Assembly: GCF_026626635.1 (NCBI RefSeq)
Contig: NZ_JAPNKA010000001.1
Location: forward strand, 1,612,001 to 1,676,000
Direction of reading: 5' to 3'
DNA length: 64,000 nucleotides
From: Archangium lansingense
GTDB lineage: Bacteria; Myxococcota; Myxococcia; Myxococcales; Myxococcaceae
The notes under the pieces are model-generated. The model worked only from the letters and a program-made list of their open reading frames with translations, ran no database searches and was not told where the DNA came from. Positions 40,770 through 48,721 of the stretch are shown in pieces. Each line of letters begins with the position of its first letter. Within the stretch, counting starts at the first letter, position 1. The translations under genes were made by a program, and so were the position numbers.

Positions 40770-42749
40770 ATGTTCACCAACCAAGAGGGAGTAACGGTGT
40801 ACCCGGATGCGCTGGCGCCGGGGACGGAGGTGGGGAGCTGGCGCGTGGTGGAGCGGCTGGGCGTGGGTGGTTATGGCGCTGCCTACCGGGTGGAGGACAT
40901 GGCCCGTCCCGGCGACTTCTGCGTCCTCAAGCTGGCGCTACACGCGGGGGACGAGCGCGCCGAGCGCGAGGTGGTGCTGATGATGACCAGGGCGGTGCAC
41001 CCCAACGTGGTGCGCTTCCATGGTTGCGCGCGCTGGCCCCATCCGAAAGACGGACTCCTCGGCATCGTCATGGATTGGGTGCCCGGCTCGCCTCTGCACC
41101 TGTGGGCCGAGACGGTGGGCTCCACCTTCCGGGAGCTCGCGAAGGTGGGCGGGAAGGTTGCCCTGGCCATGGGGGCCCTGCACGAGCGGGGCGTCTTCCA
41201 CCGCGACCTCAAGCCCGAGCACATCATCATCCGCGAGCCGGACGGGGAGCCGGTGCTGCTCGACTTCGGCGCGGCCTGGTACGAGGGGGCCATTCCACTC
41301 ACCAGCGGTACGCTCCCGCCGGGCACCTTGCAGATGCGCAGTCCGGAGGCGGTCCGCTTCCTGTGGCGCAACCACAAGGACCGCGGGGCTCACTACCCCT
41401 TCCAGCGCACCGATGACCTCTACGCGCTGGGCATATGCCTCTACCGGGCCGTCACCGGGCACTACCCTTTTCCCGAGGCGATGCCGGACCTGGCGCAAGA
41501 CGCCATCGTGCACCAGCGGCCCCCCGCGCCTCGTGACTTCAACCGCCGGGTGCCCCGGGCGTTGAGCGACCTCATCATGCGCCTGCTGGCGAAGAAGCCG
41601 GAGGAGCGCTACCAGAGCGGTCGGGAGCTGAACGAGGCCCTGGTGGCGGCGGTGGCCTTTGGCGACCCGAAGCAGTGGGATGCGGCCATCTTCGATTGGG
41701 AGGCGGTGGCGCCGGAGAAGGAGGGGGACAAACCCCAGCGGCGCATCCGCCGCCCGGCGTGGCCCACCCGACCCGTGACGCCTCCGCCACCCAAGCTCGT
41801 CATTCCCCCGCCGCTCCCTCCCTTCCACCCGCCCCGGCGGGGACGGCGCGGACGGGCTCGGGGCCAGTCCGCCCCGGAGCTGGAGCAGGCTGGACGCGTC
41901 ACCCCGGAGCCGGCGCGGACGGTTGCGCGGCGAAGGGTGGGCTTTGTGCTGGGCGGGCTGCTGGGGCTCGGCGGAGTACTCCTGCTGGCGGAGGGGCTCG
42001 GTCCTCGGGCCCGAGTCGAGCCGCCTCCACCCGAGGTGTTGTCCGCCTCCCATCCCACGCGCCAGCCGATCTCCGGACAGGAAGTGGCGCCTCCCTGGTC
42101 ACCACTGGAGATTGAGCGGGCCGCAACCCCGACCCCCGTGGAGGACACCCCTGCGGCCGCCGCCCCGCTGGCGGTGTCACCGAAGGACGACGCCCCTGTG
42201 AAGAAGCAGAAGACTCCCATCTCGCAGAAGGACAACACGAAGAGCGGGACGGCCGCCGTGCGCGGTGCATGTGCGGGCCTCGTTGGTGTTGCCTTTCAAG
42301 CCTGTGTCAGCGCGCAGCAGGCGATTCCCGTGAGCCCGAGGCCTCCACCCCAGGAGTGCCCCGCGGAGGCCGTCAAGGCCATGACGGACACGCTTGGCAT
42401 TCCCATCGGGCGGAAGCTGCGGAATTTGGAACTCGCCGAGATCGGAGCGCAGAAGCGCCTCCCCGTTCGGGAGGGTCTCGTCTCGGTCACGGCCGGTCCT
42501 CCCTATGGGGGAGAAGCGCACAAGTCATTGCCGAAGGGCACCGTGCTCACCGGCCAGTTCTACTTCGGGGAGGGCCGCGTCTATGGCCGCTTCACCGAGG
42601 CCCGCCTGCCCTCGGGGGACACGTTCAAGGTGTGCATGCAGGTGTTTGAGGGGGACAAGCTCGGCGTCGAGATGGAGCCAGGCAGCACGGCGGACCACGT
42701 GCTCCTCTGGTCCCGCCTGGAGGTGGAGGCGGTACGCCGCTTCGATTAG
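40770..42749 (+). CDS. Hanks-type Ser/Thr protein kinase with transmembrane helix and extracytoplasmic tail
   Basis: A 659-residue membrane kinase. The catalytic domain spans residues 25-300: glycine loop GVGGYGAAY near 31, ATP Lys54 in VLKLA, HRDLKPEH (Asp146), DFGAAW (Asp165), and an APE-like MRSPEAVRF. A Pro-rich linker (PTRPVTPPPPK...) leads to one transmembrane helix near 388-408 (VGFVLGGLLGLGGVLLLAEG). The extracytoplasmic end has two Cys-bearing segments and a folded C-terminus (SVTAGPPYGGEAHKSLPKGTVLTGQFYFGEGRVYGRF). A DUF2381 protein gene follows, a pairing I recall in myxobacteria. A GGAG-containing site precedes the ATG. Confidence 0.85.
   Translation: MFTNQEGVTVYPDALAPGTEVGSWRVVERLGVGGYGAAYRVEDMARPGDFCVLKLALHAGDERAEREVVLMMTRAVHPNVVRFHGCARWPHPKDGLLGIVMDWVPGSPLHLWAETVGSTFRELAKVGGKVALAMGALHERGVFHRDLKPEHIIIREPDGEPVLLDFGAAWYEGAIPLTSGTLPPGTLQMRSPEAVRFLWRNHKDRGAHYPFQRTDDLYALGICLYRAVTGHYPFPEAMPDLAQDAIVHQRPPAPRDFNRRVPRALSDLIMRLLAKKPEERYQSGRELNEALVAAVAFGDPKQWDAAIFDWEAVAPEKEGDKPQRRIRRPAWPTRPVTPPPPKLVIPPPLPPFHPPRRGRRGRARGQSAPELEQAGRVTPEPARTVARRRVGFVLGGLLGLGGVLLLAEGLGPRARVEPPPPEVLSASHPTRQPISGQEVAPPWSPLEIERAATPTPVEDTPAAAAPLAVSPKDDAPVKKQKTPISQKDNTKSGTAAVRGACAGLVGVAFQACVSAQQAIPVSPRPPPQECPAEAVKAMTDTLGIPIGRKLRNLELAEIGAQKRLPVREGLVSVTAGPPYGGEAHKSLPKGTVLTGQFYFGEGRVYGRFTEARLPSGDTFKVCMQVFEGDKLGVEMEPGSTADHVLLWSRLEVEAVRRFD
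40981..41006. repeat. 26-bp direct repeat, copy 2 (inside kinase gene)
   Basis: The source-like copy of the repeat found behind the SitA5-like immunity gene; here it encodes part of the kinase's MMTRAVHPNVV segment. The exact identity over 26 bases at about 2.6 kb distance is the only direct evidence of a rearrangement in this part of the island. Confidence 0.75.
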
Positions 42750-42859
42750 GGCGGGGCTGGGGCCCGGTGGGCTACGACGTCTGTACCCTACCGGACGGGA
42801 AGGTATGCTAGGGACCACGTTTCCGGTCTCTTCCCCGTCTCGAGAGAGGTCCTCGCTCC

Positions 42860-43819
42860 GTGTCCGTCTCGTCCCCCGCCGCCCTCCTGGCGCTGCTGCT
42901 CCCCGTGGCGACCAGCGTCACAGCCCAGCCGCTCCTCCCGGACGTTGATGCGTGCGCATCCCGTATCGAGCTGTCAGCCGGGTCTGGCGGCGGCGCGCGG
43001 GAGGTGTGCATCAGCCTGGAATTGCCCACCACCTTCCGCTTCGACTCACCCCTGGTGTCCGGGGCGGTGGAGTTGCAAGACCGCGGGCGCTTCGAGGACC
43101 TGACGCCAGGGACGCGCAGCTTCACCGTCCTTCCCCCGGCGGACATCCAGGCCGGGGAGCGGTTCAGGGTGGTGGTTCGCTTCGCGGACGGAGCGGCCCC
43201 GGAGCGTGCCACCTTCATCCTCGTGGGCCATCCGGCATTCGGTGCACGGCAGGTGGAGGTGTTCCGCGACAAGCGCACCGTGGAGGGCTTGCAGCGGGAG
43301 AACCTGGAGGAGCGTGCGAGGTCCTGGCGGCTCGGTCAGGAGTTGGAGCGGAGGCGGGCGGAGAATGGGCCCGGTGGCATCGCGGGGCTGATCGCCAGCG
43401 GGTTGATGACGGTGAGTAAGGAGGCGCAGGGTGTCGTGGCCCGCTCGTTGGAGAAGGAGGTCACCCAGGCACCGGGCGATGCCCTTCTCGCCGAGACGGT
43501 CATCAGCTTCCGCTCCATCACCACGAGCGGTGAGGGGGAGTCGCAAGGGGTGCGCGTGGCCGTGGCCATGAGGCTGACGAATCCCGGCGTGCGGCCCTGG
43601 ACGGCCAGGGAGGCGGTGCTGGTGGGCAAGGGCCAGGAGGTGAAGCCCGTGCGGGTGCTCTGGCAGTCCGCCCCCATCCTGCCGGGCGCGGGGGAGTCGG
43701 AACTGGTCGTGGTGGAGACGGAGCTGACGGCCCGGGAAGCCCGGGACACCTTCACCCTCAAGCTGTGGGACGAGACGGGGACACGGCTCGTCACCCTCGG
43801 CCAGGTGACCTTTCCATGA
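42860..43819 (+). CDS. DUF2381 (TIGR02268) family exported protein
   Basis: A 319-residue protein with a GTG start and a signal peptide (SPAALLALLLPVATSVTA). Recognisable segments include CASRIELSAGSGGGAREVCISLELPTTFRFDSPL, LTPGTRSFTVLPPADIQAGERFRVVVRFADGAAPERATFILVGHPAFGARQVEVFRD and RPWTAREAVLVGKGQEVKPVRVLWQSAPILPG. It matches the Myxococcus paralogous family DUF2381, found largely next to Hanks kinases. Likely beta-rich and periplasmic. It follows the kinase gene by 110 bp and precedes an unknown gene by 19 bp. Function is unknown. Confidence 0.75.
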   Translation: MSVSSPAALLALLLPVATSVTAQPLLPDVDACASRIELSAGSGGGAREVCISLELPTTFRFDSPLVSGAVELQDRGRFEDLTPGTRSFTVLPPADIQAGERFRVVVRFADGAAPERATFILVGHPAFGARQVEVFRDKRTVEGLQRENLEERARSWRLGQELERRRAENGPGGIAGLIASGLMTVSKEAQGVVARSLEKEVTQAPGDALLAETVISFRSITTSGEGESQGVRVAVAMRLTNPGVRPWTAREAVLVGKGQEVKPVRVLWQSAPILPGAGESELVVVETELTAREARDTFTLKLWDETGTRLVTLGQVTFP

Positions 43820-43838
43820 GCTGAAGAGGACCCCGCAC

Positions 43839-44744
43839 ATGAACGATTTCTTGAAGAGACTTCTCGCCGCCACCGCCGCCATTCCCCCGGAGCAACTCCG
43901 CGGCGACCGTGGTGCTCCGCAAGCTGGGAGATACGCCATGCGTCAGCTCCGCCCCTTGAACTGGATCCACCATGTCTCCAGTCTTCCGGAACTGCACGCC
44001 GTCACCCTCCGGGCCTGGGCCTCGCTCGCACACGCGCGGCGCACACGTCCCTCCCGCTCGGAGTGGGACGTGCTGGACAGACAGCTTCGCGTGGCGGTGT
44101 CTTGCTTGCGGCGCCTCGCCCTCCCCGGCAATCCCGAGCAGGCCAGCACCTCGCCCGCGACCTTCGCCTCGCACTTCAATGTCGCCTGTATTCTGCTGCG
44201 TGAGGCCGCGTTCGCGGTGGAGTTCGCGCTCGCCCGCGCGGAGGGACGAGTGACCGACGAGTGGCTTCTCGCGGAGGCCCCTTCGCCCGTGCGGCCCACG
44301 GCGTGGACGGAGGCGCTCGAGAAGGCTCTCCGGGCACGAGGACTCCCTGGGGAGTCAGGCTGGCCCTCGCCAGTGAAAGCCCCCGACCTCACCGGCTTCG
44401 CGCGGTGCGGTCCTCATGTGGCCGACGCCCTGCACGCCCTCTACTCCGTGGCCACGCCGCTGTTCTATTCGGGAATCCTCGAGCGCGAGCGATACGGAGG
44501 GGCTTTCCCCACTCACCTGCTCGTCGCACGGGTGGACTTCGCCATTTCGGACTTCGACCAGCCCTCCAGCCCCTCCCGTGAGGACATGGAGGTTGCCCGG
44601 CGCGCTCTGCCCGCATTCCTGACCTTCCGCGAGGCCGTCATGTCGTGGGCAACGCCCCCAGAGATCCTCCCGCTGGCCGCGAAGTGCATGAAGGTACTCG
44701 GCGTCCCCCGGCACCTCCGAGGCGCTCCCGGCCCTGTCCCTTGA
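43839..44744 (+). CDS. hypothetical protein, 301 residues
   Basis: A soluble 301-residue helical protein without signal peptide or membrane helix (MNDFLKRLLAATAAIPPEQL at the start; SWASLAHARRTRPSRSEWDVLDRQLR-like middle; AHALYSVATPLFYSGILERERYGG). An AGAGGA site precedes the ATG. I do not recognise the family. It follows the DUF2381 gene by 19 bp and ends 44 bp before the immunity gene of the convergent toxin operon; it could belong with the kinase/DUF2381 pair. Its role is not evident. Confidence 0.6.
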   Translation: MNDFLKRLLAATAAIPPEQLRGDRGAPQAGRYAMRQLRPLNWIHHVSSLPELHAVTLRAWASLAHARRTRPSRSEWDVLDRQLRVAVSCLRRLALPGNPEQASTSPATFASHFNVACILLREAAFAVEFALARAEGRVTDEWLLAEAPSPVRPTAWTEALEKALRARGLPGESGWPSPVKAPDLTGFARCGPHVADALHALYSVATPLFYSGILERERYGGAFPTHLLVARVDFAISDFDQPSSPSREDMEVARRALPAFLTFREAVMSWATPPEILPLAAKCMKVLGVPRHLRGAPGPVP

Positions 44745-44788
44745 CGCTTGGACGTTTTGCACTCACTGGAAATGGTGGGTCCGGCGCT

Positions 44789-45397
44789 TCAGACTTCGAT
44801 GAAGCTAATGCCGGTGATGCCCTCTTGCTCCATGGCCGACTTGACGCGCTCGGAGACGATGAGGACCACCAGCCAGCCCCAGGTGCGGAAGATGTTGGCG
44901 CTCCCCACCTTCTCCGGGTCTACCTTCAGCCCTCGAACGTTCTTGTATTGGCCCACCCTGGAAGGATCGCCGTGCTCCGGTAGCCGGTAGAACACTTCTT
45001 CACACCGGGCGTCATCAATGCACCGGATGACTTGCAGGGCATTGAGGATGAACCAGGGCTCCGTCTGTCCTTCCACCTCCACGGGAATGAACTGCACCTC
45101 TTTCTGGAGCCCCAGACGCTCGAAGAGCGAGACGACCCGCCGGTGGACGATGGGAATCCCTATGGTCTCCGTGTAGTCGAGCGCGACACCCGCCGGCTTC
45201 ATGGATAAGCGGATCGGCCTCTCGATTTCCAGGACTCGCCCCTCGGTGAATCGCCAGGTGTCGAACAGCTCGCGCTCGTCATCGTCCTCACGCCCGACCT
45301 CATCCTCACCATCCTTGAAGAGAGGAAACCTCAAATGCCAACGCCCTGGGACGTATTTGTTGTCATTTATTTTGTAATACCTTGCCTGTCTGGTCAT
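44789..45397 (-). CDS. Imm11-type immunity protein A
   Basis: A 202-residue cytoplasmic protein with the features of the Imm11 (DUF1629) family. There is a middle segment LFERLGLQKEVQFIPVEVEGQ and ALQVIRCIDDARCEEVFYRL. It ends with an IFRTWGWLVVLIVSERVKSAMEQEGITGI tail, as Imm11 proteins do. Its ATG overlaps the toxin A stop (ATGA), so it is translationally coupled. The first 16 residues differ strongly from copy B, while residues 81-196 are identical. Immunity against toxin A is inferred from coupling and family. Confidence 0.7.
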   Translation of the reverse strand: MTRQARYYKINDNKYVPGRWHLRFPLFKDGEDEVGREDDDERELFDTWRFTEGRVLEIERPIRLSMKPAGVALDYTETIGIPIVHRRVVSLFERLGLQKEVQFIPVEVEGQTEPWFILNALQVIRCIDDARCEEVFYRLPEHGDPSRVGQYKNVRGLKVDPEKVGSANIFRTWGWLVVLIVSERVKSAMEQEGITGISFIEV

Positions 45398-46054
45398 GGC
45401 TTCCTCGTAGCCAACTTGTTGAGTTTGGAGCCCGGCGTACATACTTCACCTGCAATCCTGTCGAGCTCATCCACGAGTTTCGCTTGACACTCGGCGCGGG
45501 TCCTACAGGTTTTAATCTCGTCATTCAGCCGCTCGAAAATCTCGCTGTGGTACTCCTTGGGATGGGGCCCCTTGTGGTCTCGCAGGTAGACGATGTTCGC
45601 CGGGTCATCCAGGCTCATCCCCGCCTTTTTGAAGAGTATTTCGAAGTCCGGCGTCCAGGGGCCACCGTTGTTCTCTGATATGTCATTCTTGTTGGTACAC
45701 AGGTGGTGGCGCTGGTGGCCGTCCTGCTTCGACTCCGTACACGCCCCAGTCGTCCGCGCCGCGCTCACCGCCGCCGTCGCCGTATTCGCCGTCACCCCCA
45801 TCAGCACGACCGTCCCGTCCGCCACGTTCACCTGTGCCCTCGTCCCCGCCACCACCCTCACGCTTCCCCTCGGTCCTCCTCCAGCCAGGGCGAAGCGCGG
45901 CGGCGACAGCTTCGCCCACAGCCCTCCGTTCGGCACCTCCGGCAGCCCCCGCGCCAGCTTCGCTCCCGCCACCGTCACCAGCACTCGCAGTCCCACTCCT
46001 CCCAACGCCTTGCCGAAGCGTCTGGCCACCGCCTCCAACTCCTCCCTCGTCCTC
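44790..46054 (-). repeat. 1.27-kb tandem duplication, copy A
   Basis: Contains the Imm11-type immunity gene A and the last 219 codons of AHH toxin A. Aligns with copy B after a shift of 2007 bases at its left end and 2019 at its right, the 12 extra bases being a GCC-rich insertion in the linker of copy B. The two copies are separated by 742 bp that encode only the toxin A N-terminal part. Confidence 0.85.
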
Positions 46055-46740
46055 GCCGCCTCCGCCTCCTGGTACAGCTTCAGGCACGCCTGCCCCACGT
46101 TGTAGAGTTCCGCCGCGCTATACGTCAGCAGCAGCCCTAGGGTCACAGCTCCCGCAAACGCCTTGGAGAACACTGGCTCCGGTGCCGCCCAGGCCAGCGC
46201 ATACAGCATCATCGACAGCCCCACCGACAGCAGCACCGTCGGCGAGCTGAACAGCTCCAGCGCCGCCTCCCTTACCCCCTCTCCCATGTAGTTCGGCGAG
46301 AGCTTCAGCGCCTGAAACCATTTCGCACTTTCCAGTGTCCCTGGCAGTTCCACCAGCGCTGGTCCCAGCAACGCCTCGTACTCCTCTCTCACCCTCCTCT
46401 CCAGGGACGACGACCTCGCATCGACTGGCAGTATTCCCAGCATTCCCACCAGGGTTGCCGGGTGCGGCTTCTCCTCCAGCCTCCTGCCCGTCTGCTGGAA
46501 TTCCTCCTCCAGCGTCTCCACCACCTCTCTCGCCTCTCCCACCGTCCACAGCGCCAGTGCCGGGTTCGGCCTCAACCTCTTGAACGTCAGCCTCAGCCCT
46601 TGCCCTTCATCCCCCTGGTACCCGCTCACCCCCACTGGCTCCAGCACTGGCAGCTTCTCCTCGGCTCCCGCCGCCGTGGCCCCCAGTGCAAGCCCCCCCA
46701 GCAGCAACACGTAGAGGGCATGAATGACTCTTGTCTGCAT
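45394..46740 (-). CDS. AHH-type nuclease polymorphic toxin A
   Basis: A 448-residue exported protein. The signal peptide covers about residues 1-26 (YVLLLGGLALGATAAGA). A helical region runs 55-160, and a hydrophobic hairpin lies at about 167-211 (VLLSVGLSMMLYALAW, AFAGAVTLGLLLTYSAAEL). A helix with ELEAVARRFGKALGG follows, then a beta linker (RVVAGTRAQVNVADGTVVLMG). The tip from about residue 335 is Cys/His-bearing: RHHLCTNKN (His345, His346), PWTPDFEILFKKAGMSLDDPANIVYLRDHKGPHP (His393, His398). This is an AHH-like HNH/EndoVII nuclease. No lipobox cysteine is seen. Body parallels the SitA5-like protein. Confidence 0.7.
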   Translation of the reverse strand: MQTRVIHALYVLLLGGLALGATAAGAEEKLPVLEPVGVSGYQGDEGQGLRLTFKRLRPNPALALWTVGEAREVVETLEEEFQQTGRRLEEKPHPATLVGMLGILPVDARSSSLERRVREEYEALLGPALVELPGTLESAKWFQALKLSPNYMGEGVREAALELFSSPTVLLSVGLSMMLYALAWAAPEPVFSKAFAGAVTLGLLLTYSAAELYNVGQACLKLYQEAEAARTREELEAVARRFGKALGGVGLRVLVTVAGAKLARGLPEVPNGGLWAKLSPPRFALAGGGPRGSVRVVAGTRAQVNVADGTVVLMGVTANTATAAVSAARTTGACTESKQDGHQRHHLCTNKNDISENNGGPWTPDFEILFKKAGMSLDDPANIVYLRDHKGPHPKEYHSEIFERLNDEIKTCRTRAECQAKLVDELDRIAGEVCTPGSKLNKLATRKP

Positions 46741-46795
46741 GTCCGGCTCCTCCAGCGCTTCGAATGCAGGGCGGTAAGTTCGAGGTTCGCACTTT

Positions 46796-47404
46796 TCAGA
46801 CTTCGATGAACTTGATGCCAGTGATGCCCTCTTGCTCCATGGCCGACTTGACGCGCTCGGAGACGATGAGGACCACCAGCCAGCCCCAGGTGCGGAAGAT
46901 GTTGGCGCTCCCCACCTTCTCCGGGTCCACCTTCAGCCCTCGAACGTTCTTGTATTGGCCCACCCTGGAAGGATCGCCGTGCTCTGGTAGCCGGTAGAAC
47001 ACTTCTTCACACCGGGCGTCATCGATGCAGCGGATGACTTGCAGGGCATTGAGGATGAACCAGGGCTCCGTCTGTCCCTCCACCTCCACGGGAATGAACT
47101 GCACCTCTTTCTGGAGCCCCAGACGCTCGAAGAGCGAGACGACCCGCCGGTGGACGATGGGAATCCCCATGGCCTCCGTGTATTCGAGCGCGACACCCGC
47201 CGGCTTCACGGACAAGCGGATCGGCCTCTCGATCTCCAGGACTCGACCCTCGCTGAATCGCCAGGTGTCGAACAGCTCGCGCTCGTCATCGTCCTCACGC
47301 CCGAGTTCATTCTCACCATCCTTGAAGAGAGGAAACCTCAAATGCCAACGCCCAGGGATGTAGACGTCATCATACATCTCGTAATACTTCATCTGTGCGG
47401 TCAT
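46796..47404 (-). CDS. Imm11-type immunity protein B
   Basis: A 202-residue near-twin of immunity A; about 17 residues differ, nine of them within residues 3-16 and one near the C-terminus. It overlaps the stop of the toxin B fragment (ATGA). Its upstream toxin lacks its own promoter and 5' end, so this gene must be read from elsewhere or not at all. If expressed it would be an immunity protein without a working toxin partner. Confidence 0.7.
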   Translation of the reverse strand: MTAQMKYYEMYDDVYIPGRWHLRFPLFKDGENELGREDDDERELFDTWRFSEGRVLEIERPIRLSVKPAGVALEYTEAMGIPIVHRRVVSLFERLGLQKEVQFIPVEVEGQTEPWFILNALQVIRCIDDARCEEVFYRLPEHGDPSRVGQYKNVRGLKVDPEKVGSANIFRTWGWLVVLIVSERVKSAMEQEGITGIKFIEV

Positions 47405-48073
47405 GGCTTCCTCGTAGCAAGCCTGTTGAGTGTGGAGCCCGGCGTACAGACTTCCCCTGCAATCTTGTCGAGTTCATCCACAAGCCTATCTCGACAATTG
47501 GCTTGAGGCCGACAACCCCTCAGCTCATCATTCAATCGCTTGAAAACCTCGCGATGGTACGCCTCGGGATGGGGCCCCTTGTGGTCTCGCAGGTAGATGA
47601 TGTTCGCCGGGTCATCCAGGCTCATCCCCGCTCGTTCGAAGAACTCCTCGAACCGGGGCGTCCAGGGGCCGCCGTTGTTCTCTGATAGGTCATTCTTGTT
47701 GGTACACAGGTGGTGGCGATGGTGGCCGTCTTGCTTCGACTCCGTACACGCCCCAGTCGTTCTGGCCGTGCTCACCGCCGACGTCACCGCCGCCGCCGCC
47801 GTATTCGCCGTCACCCCCATCAGCACGACCGTCCCGTCCGCCACGTTCACCTGCGCCCTCGTCCCTGCCACCACCCTCACGCTTCCCCTCGTCCCTCCTC
47901 CAGCCAGGGCGAAGCGCGGCGGCGACAGCTTCGCCCACAGCCCTCCGTTCGGCACCTCCGGCAGCCCCCGCGCCAGCTTCGCTCCCGCCACCGTCACCAG
48001 CACTCGCAGTCCCACTCCTCCCAACGCCTTGCCGAAGCGTCTGGCCACTGCCTCCAACTCCTCCCTCGTCCTC
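46797..48073 (-). repeat. 1.27-kb tandem duplication, copy B
   Basis: Second copy of the toxin tip plus immunity gene. At the right end homology to copy A stops abruptly at 48073, where the sequence changes to the interior of the SitA6-like lipoprotein gene. At the left it stops at the Imm11 stop codon region. Confidence 0.85.
47401..48073 (-). pseudogene. AHH toxin B, 5'-truncated fragment
   Basis: It encodes residues equivalent to 230-448 of toxin A, without the signal peptide, helical region and hydrophobic hairpin. No good start codon or ribosome binding site precedes it; a TTG eight codons into the fragment is the best candidate. The linker is almost identical to toxin A with a four-residue insertion, but the last 105 residues differ at about 25 positions; His345/346, His393 and His398 equivalents are retained. 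It could be a silent donor cassette for tip exchange, or debris. Confidence 0.75.
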
Positions 48074-48077
48074 TCTG

Positions 48078-48719
48078 GTGCTCCTCACAGGCTGCGCGAC
48101 GACTCGAGGAACGGGCGGGTCCGGACCGGAAGGCATGGGCCTTACGCCCTCGCCAGGAGCCACGCCCGCGGTGAAGAAGGAACTGCCCTGGTTGAACGTG
48201 TCGGGCGGGCGCATGAAGACGACGCTCTTCTATGGCCCCTGGCAATGCAGACGGGAATTCATGAACAGCTGCCAGACGGAGTGTGCCCGGGAGCTCCTTC
48301 CGCTCAAGGGCTGCATGTGGCTGGCCGACTTCAAGTTCGACTGGGAGGGAAGCCTCGTCCTCCTGCCCGTCCCCGTCAAGGCTGGGAGCCGCTACGGCAT
48401 CTATCACTGTTGCTGTGACTACCCGACGCTGCCAAAAGCGAAGAAGGAAGTTGAGCGCAAGAAGTGGGATGGCATTCGAGAATCCTTCCGGCAGAAGTGG
48501 AGCAAGCGGTTCGGGGAGTGGCCCGAGGAAGGGGACGTGTCCTGGCCGGGCCATCACATCCGGGACCTCTGGCATGGCGGCGATCCGGTCGACCCCAACA
48601 ACATCATTCCCGTTGGACCCAACGTACACGACGAGTACGGCAGGCAGTACCCCGGCTGCTACGCTGGTCAGGCGCCCTGGAATACAGTTGGACCTGACCT
48701 GCCCTACACGGACACCTGA
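48078..48719 (+). pseudogene. SitA6-like HNH-type toxin lipoprotein, signal peptide truncated
   Basis: The frame begins GTG-LLTGCATTRG: only the last few residues of a lipoprotein signal (LVLLTGC) remain, directly abutting the AHH toxin B fragment. The rest (about 207 residues) has Cys-rich segments (CQTECARELLPLKGC, HCCCDYP) and a tip with WPGHHIRDLWHGGDP (His159, His160, His166) and NIIPVGPNVHDEYG (His184), an HNH/EndoVII-type nuclease pattern. It resembles SitA6-type toxins of Myxococcus. Without a start or signal it is likely not exported, yet the coding frame is intact. The SUKH immunity gene follows after two bases. Confidence 0.65.
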
Positions 48720-48721
48720 CG

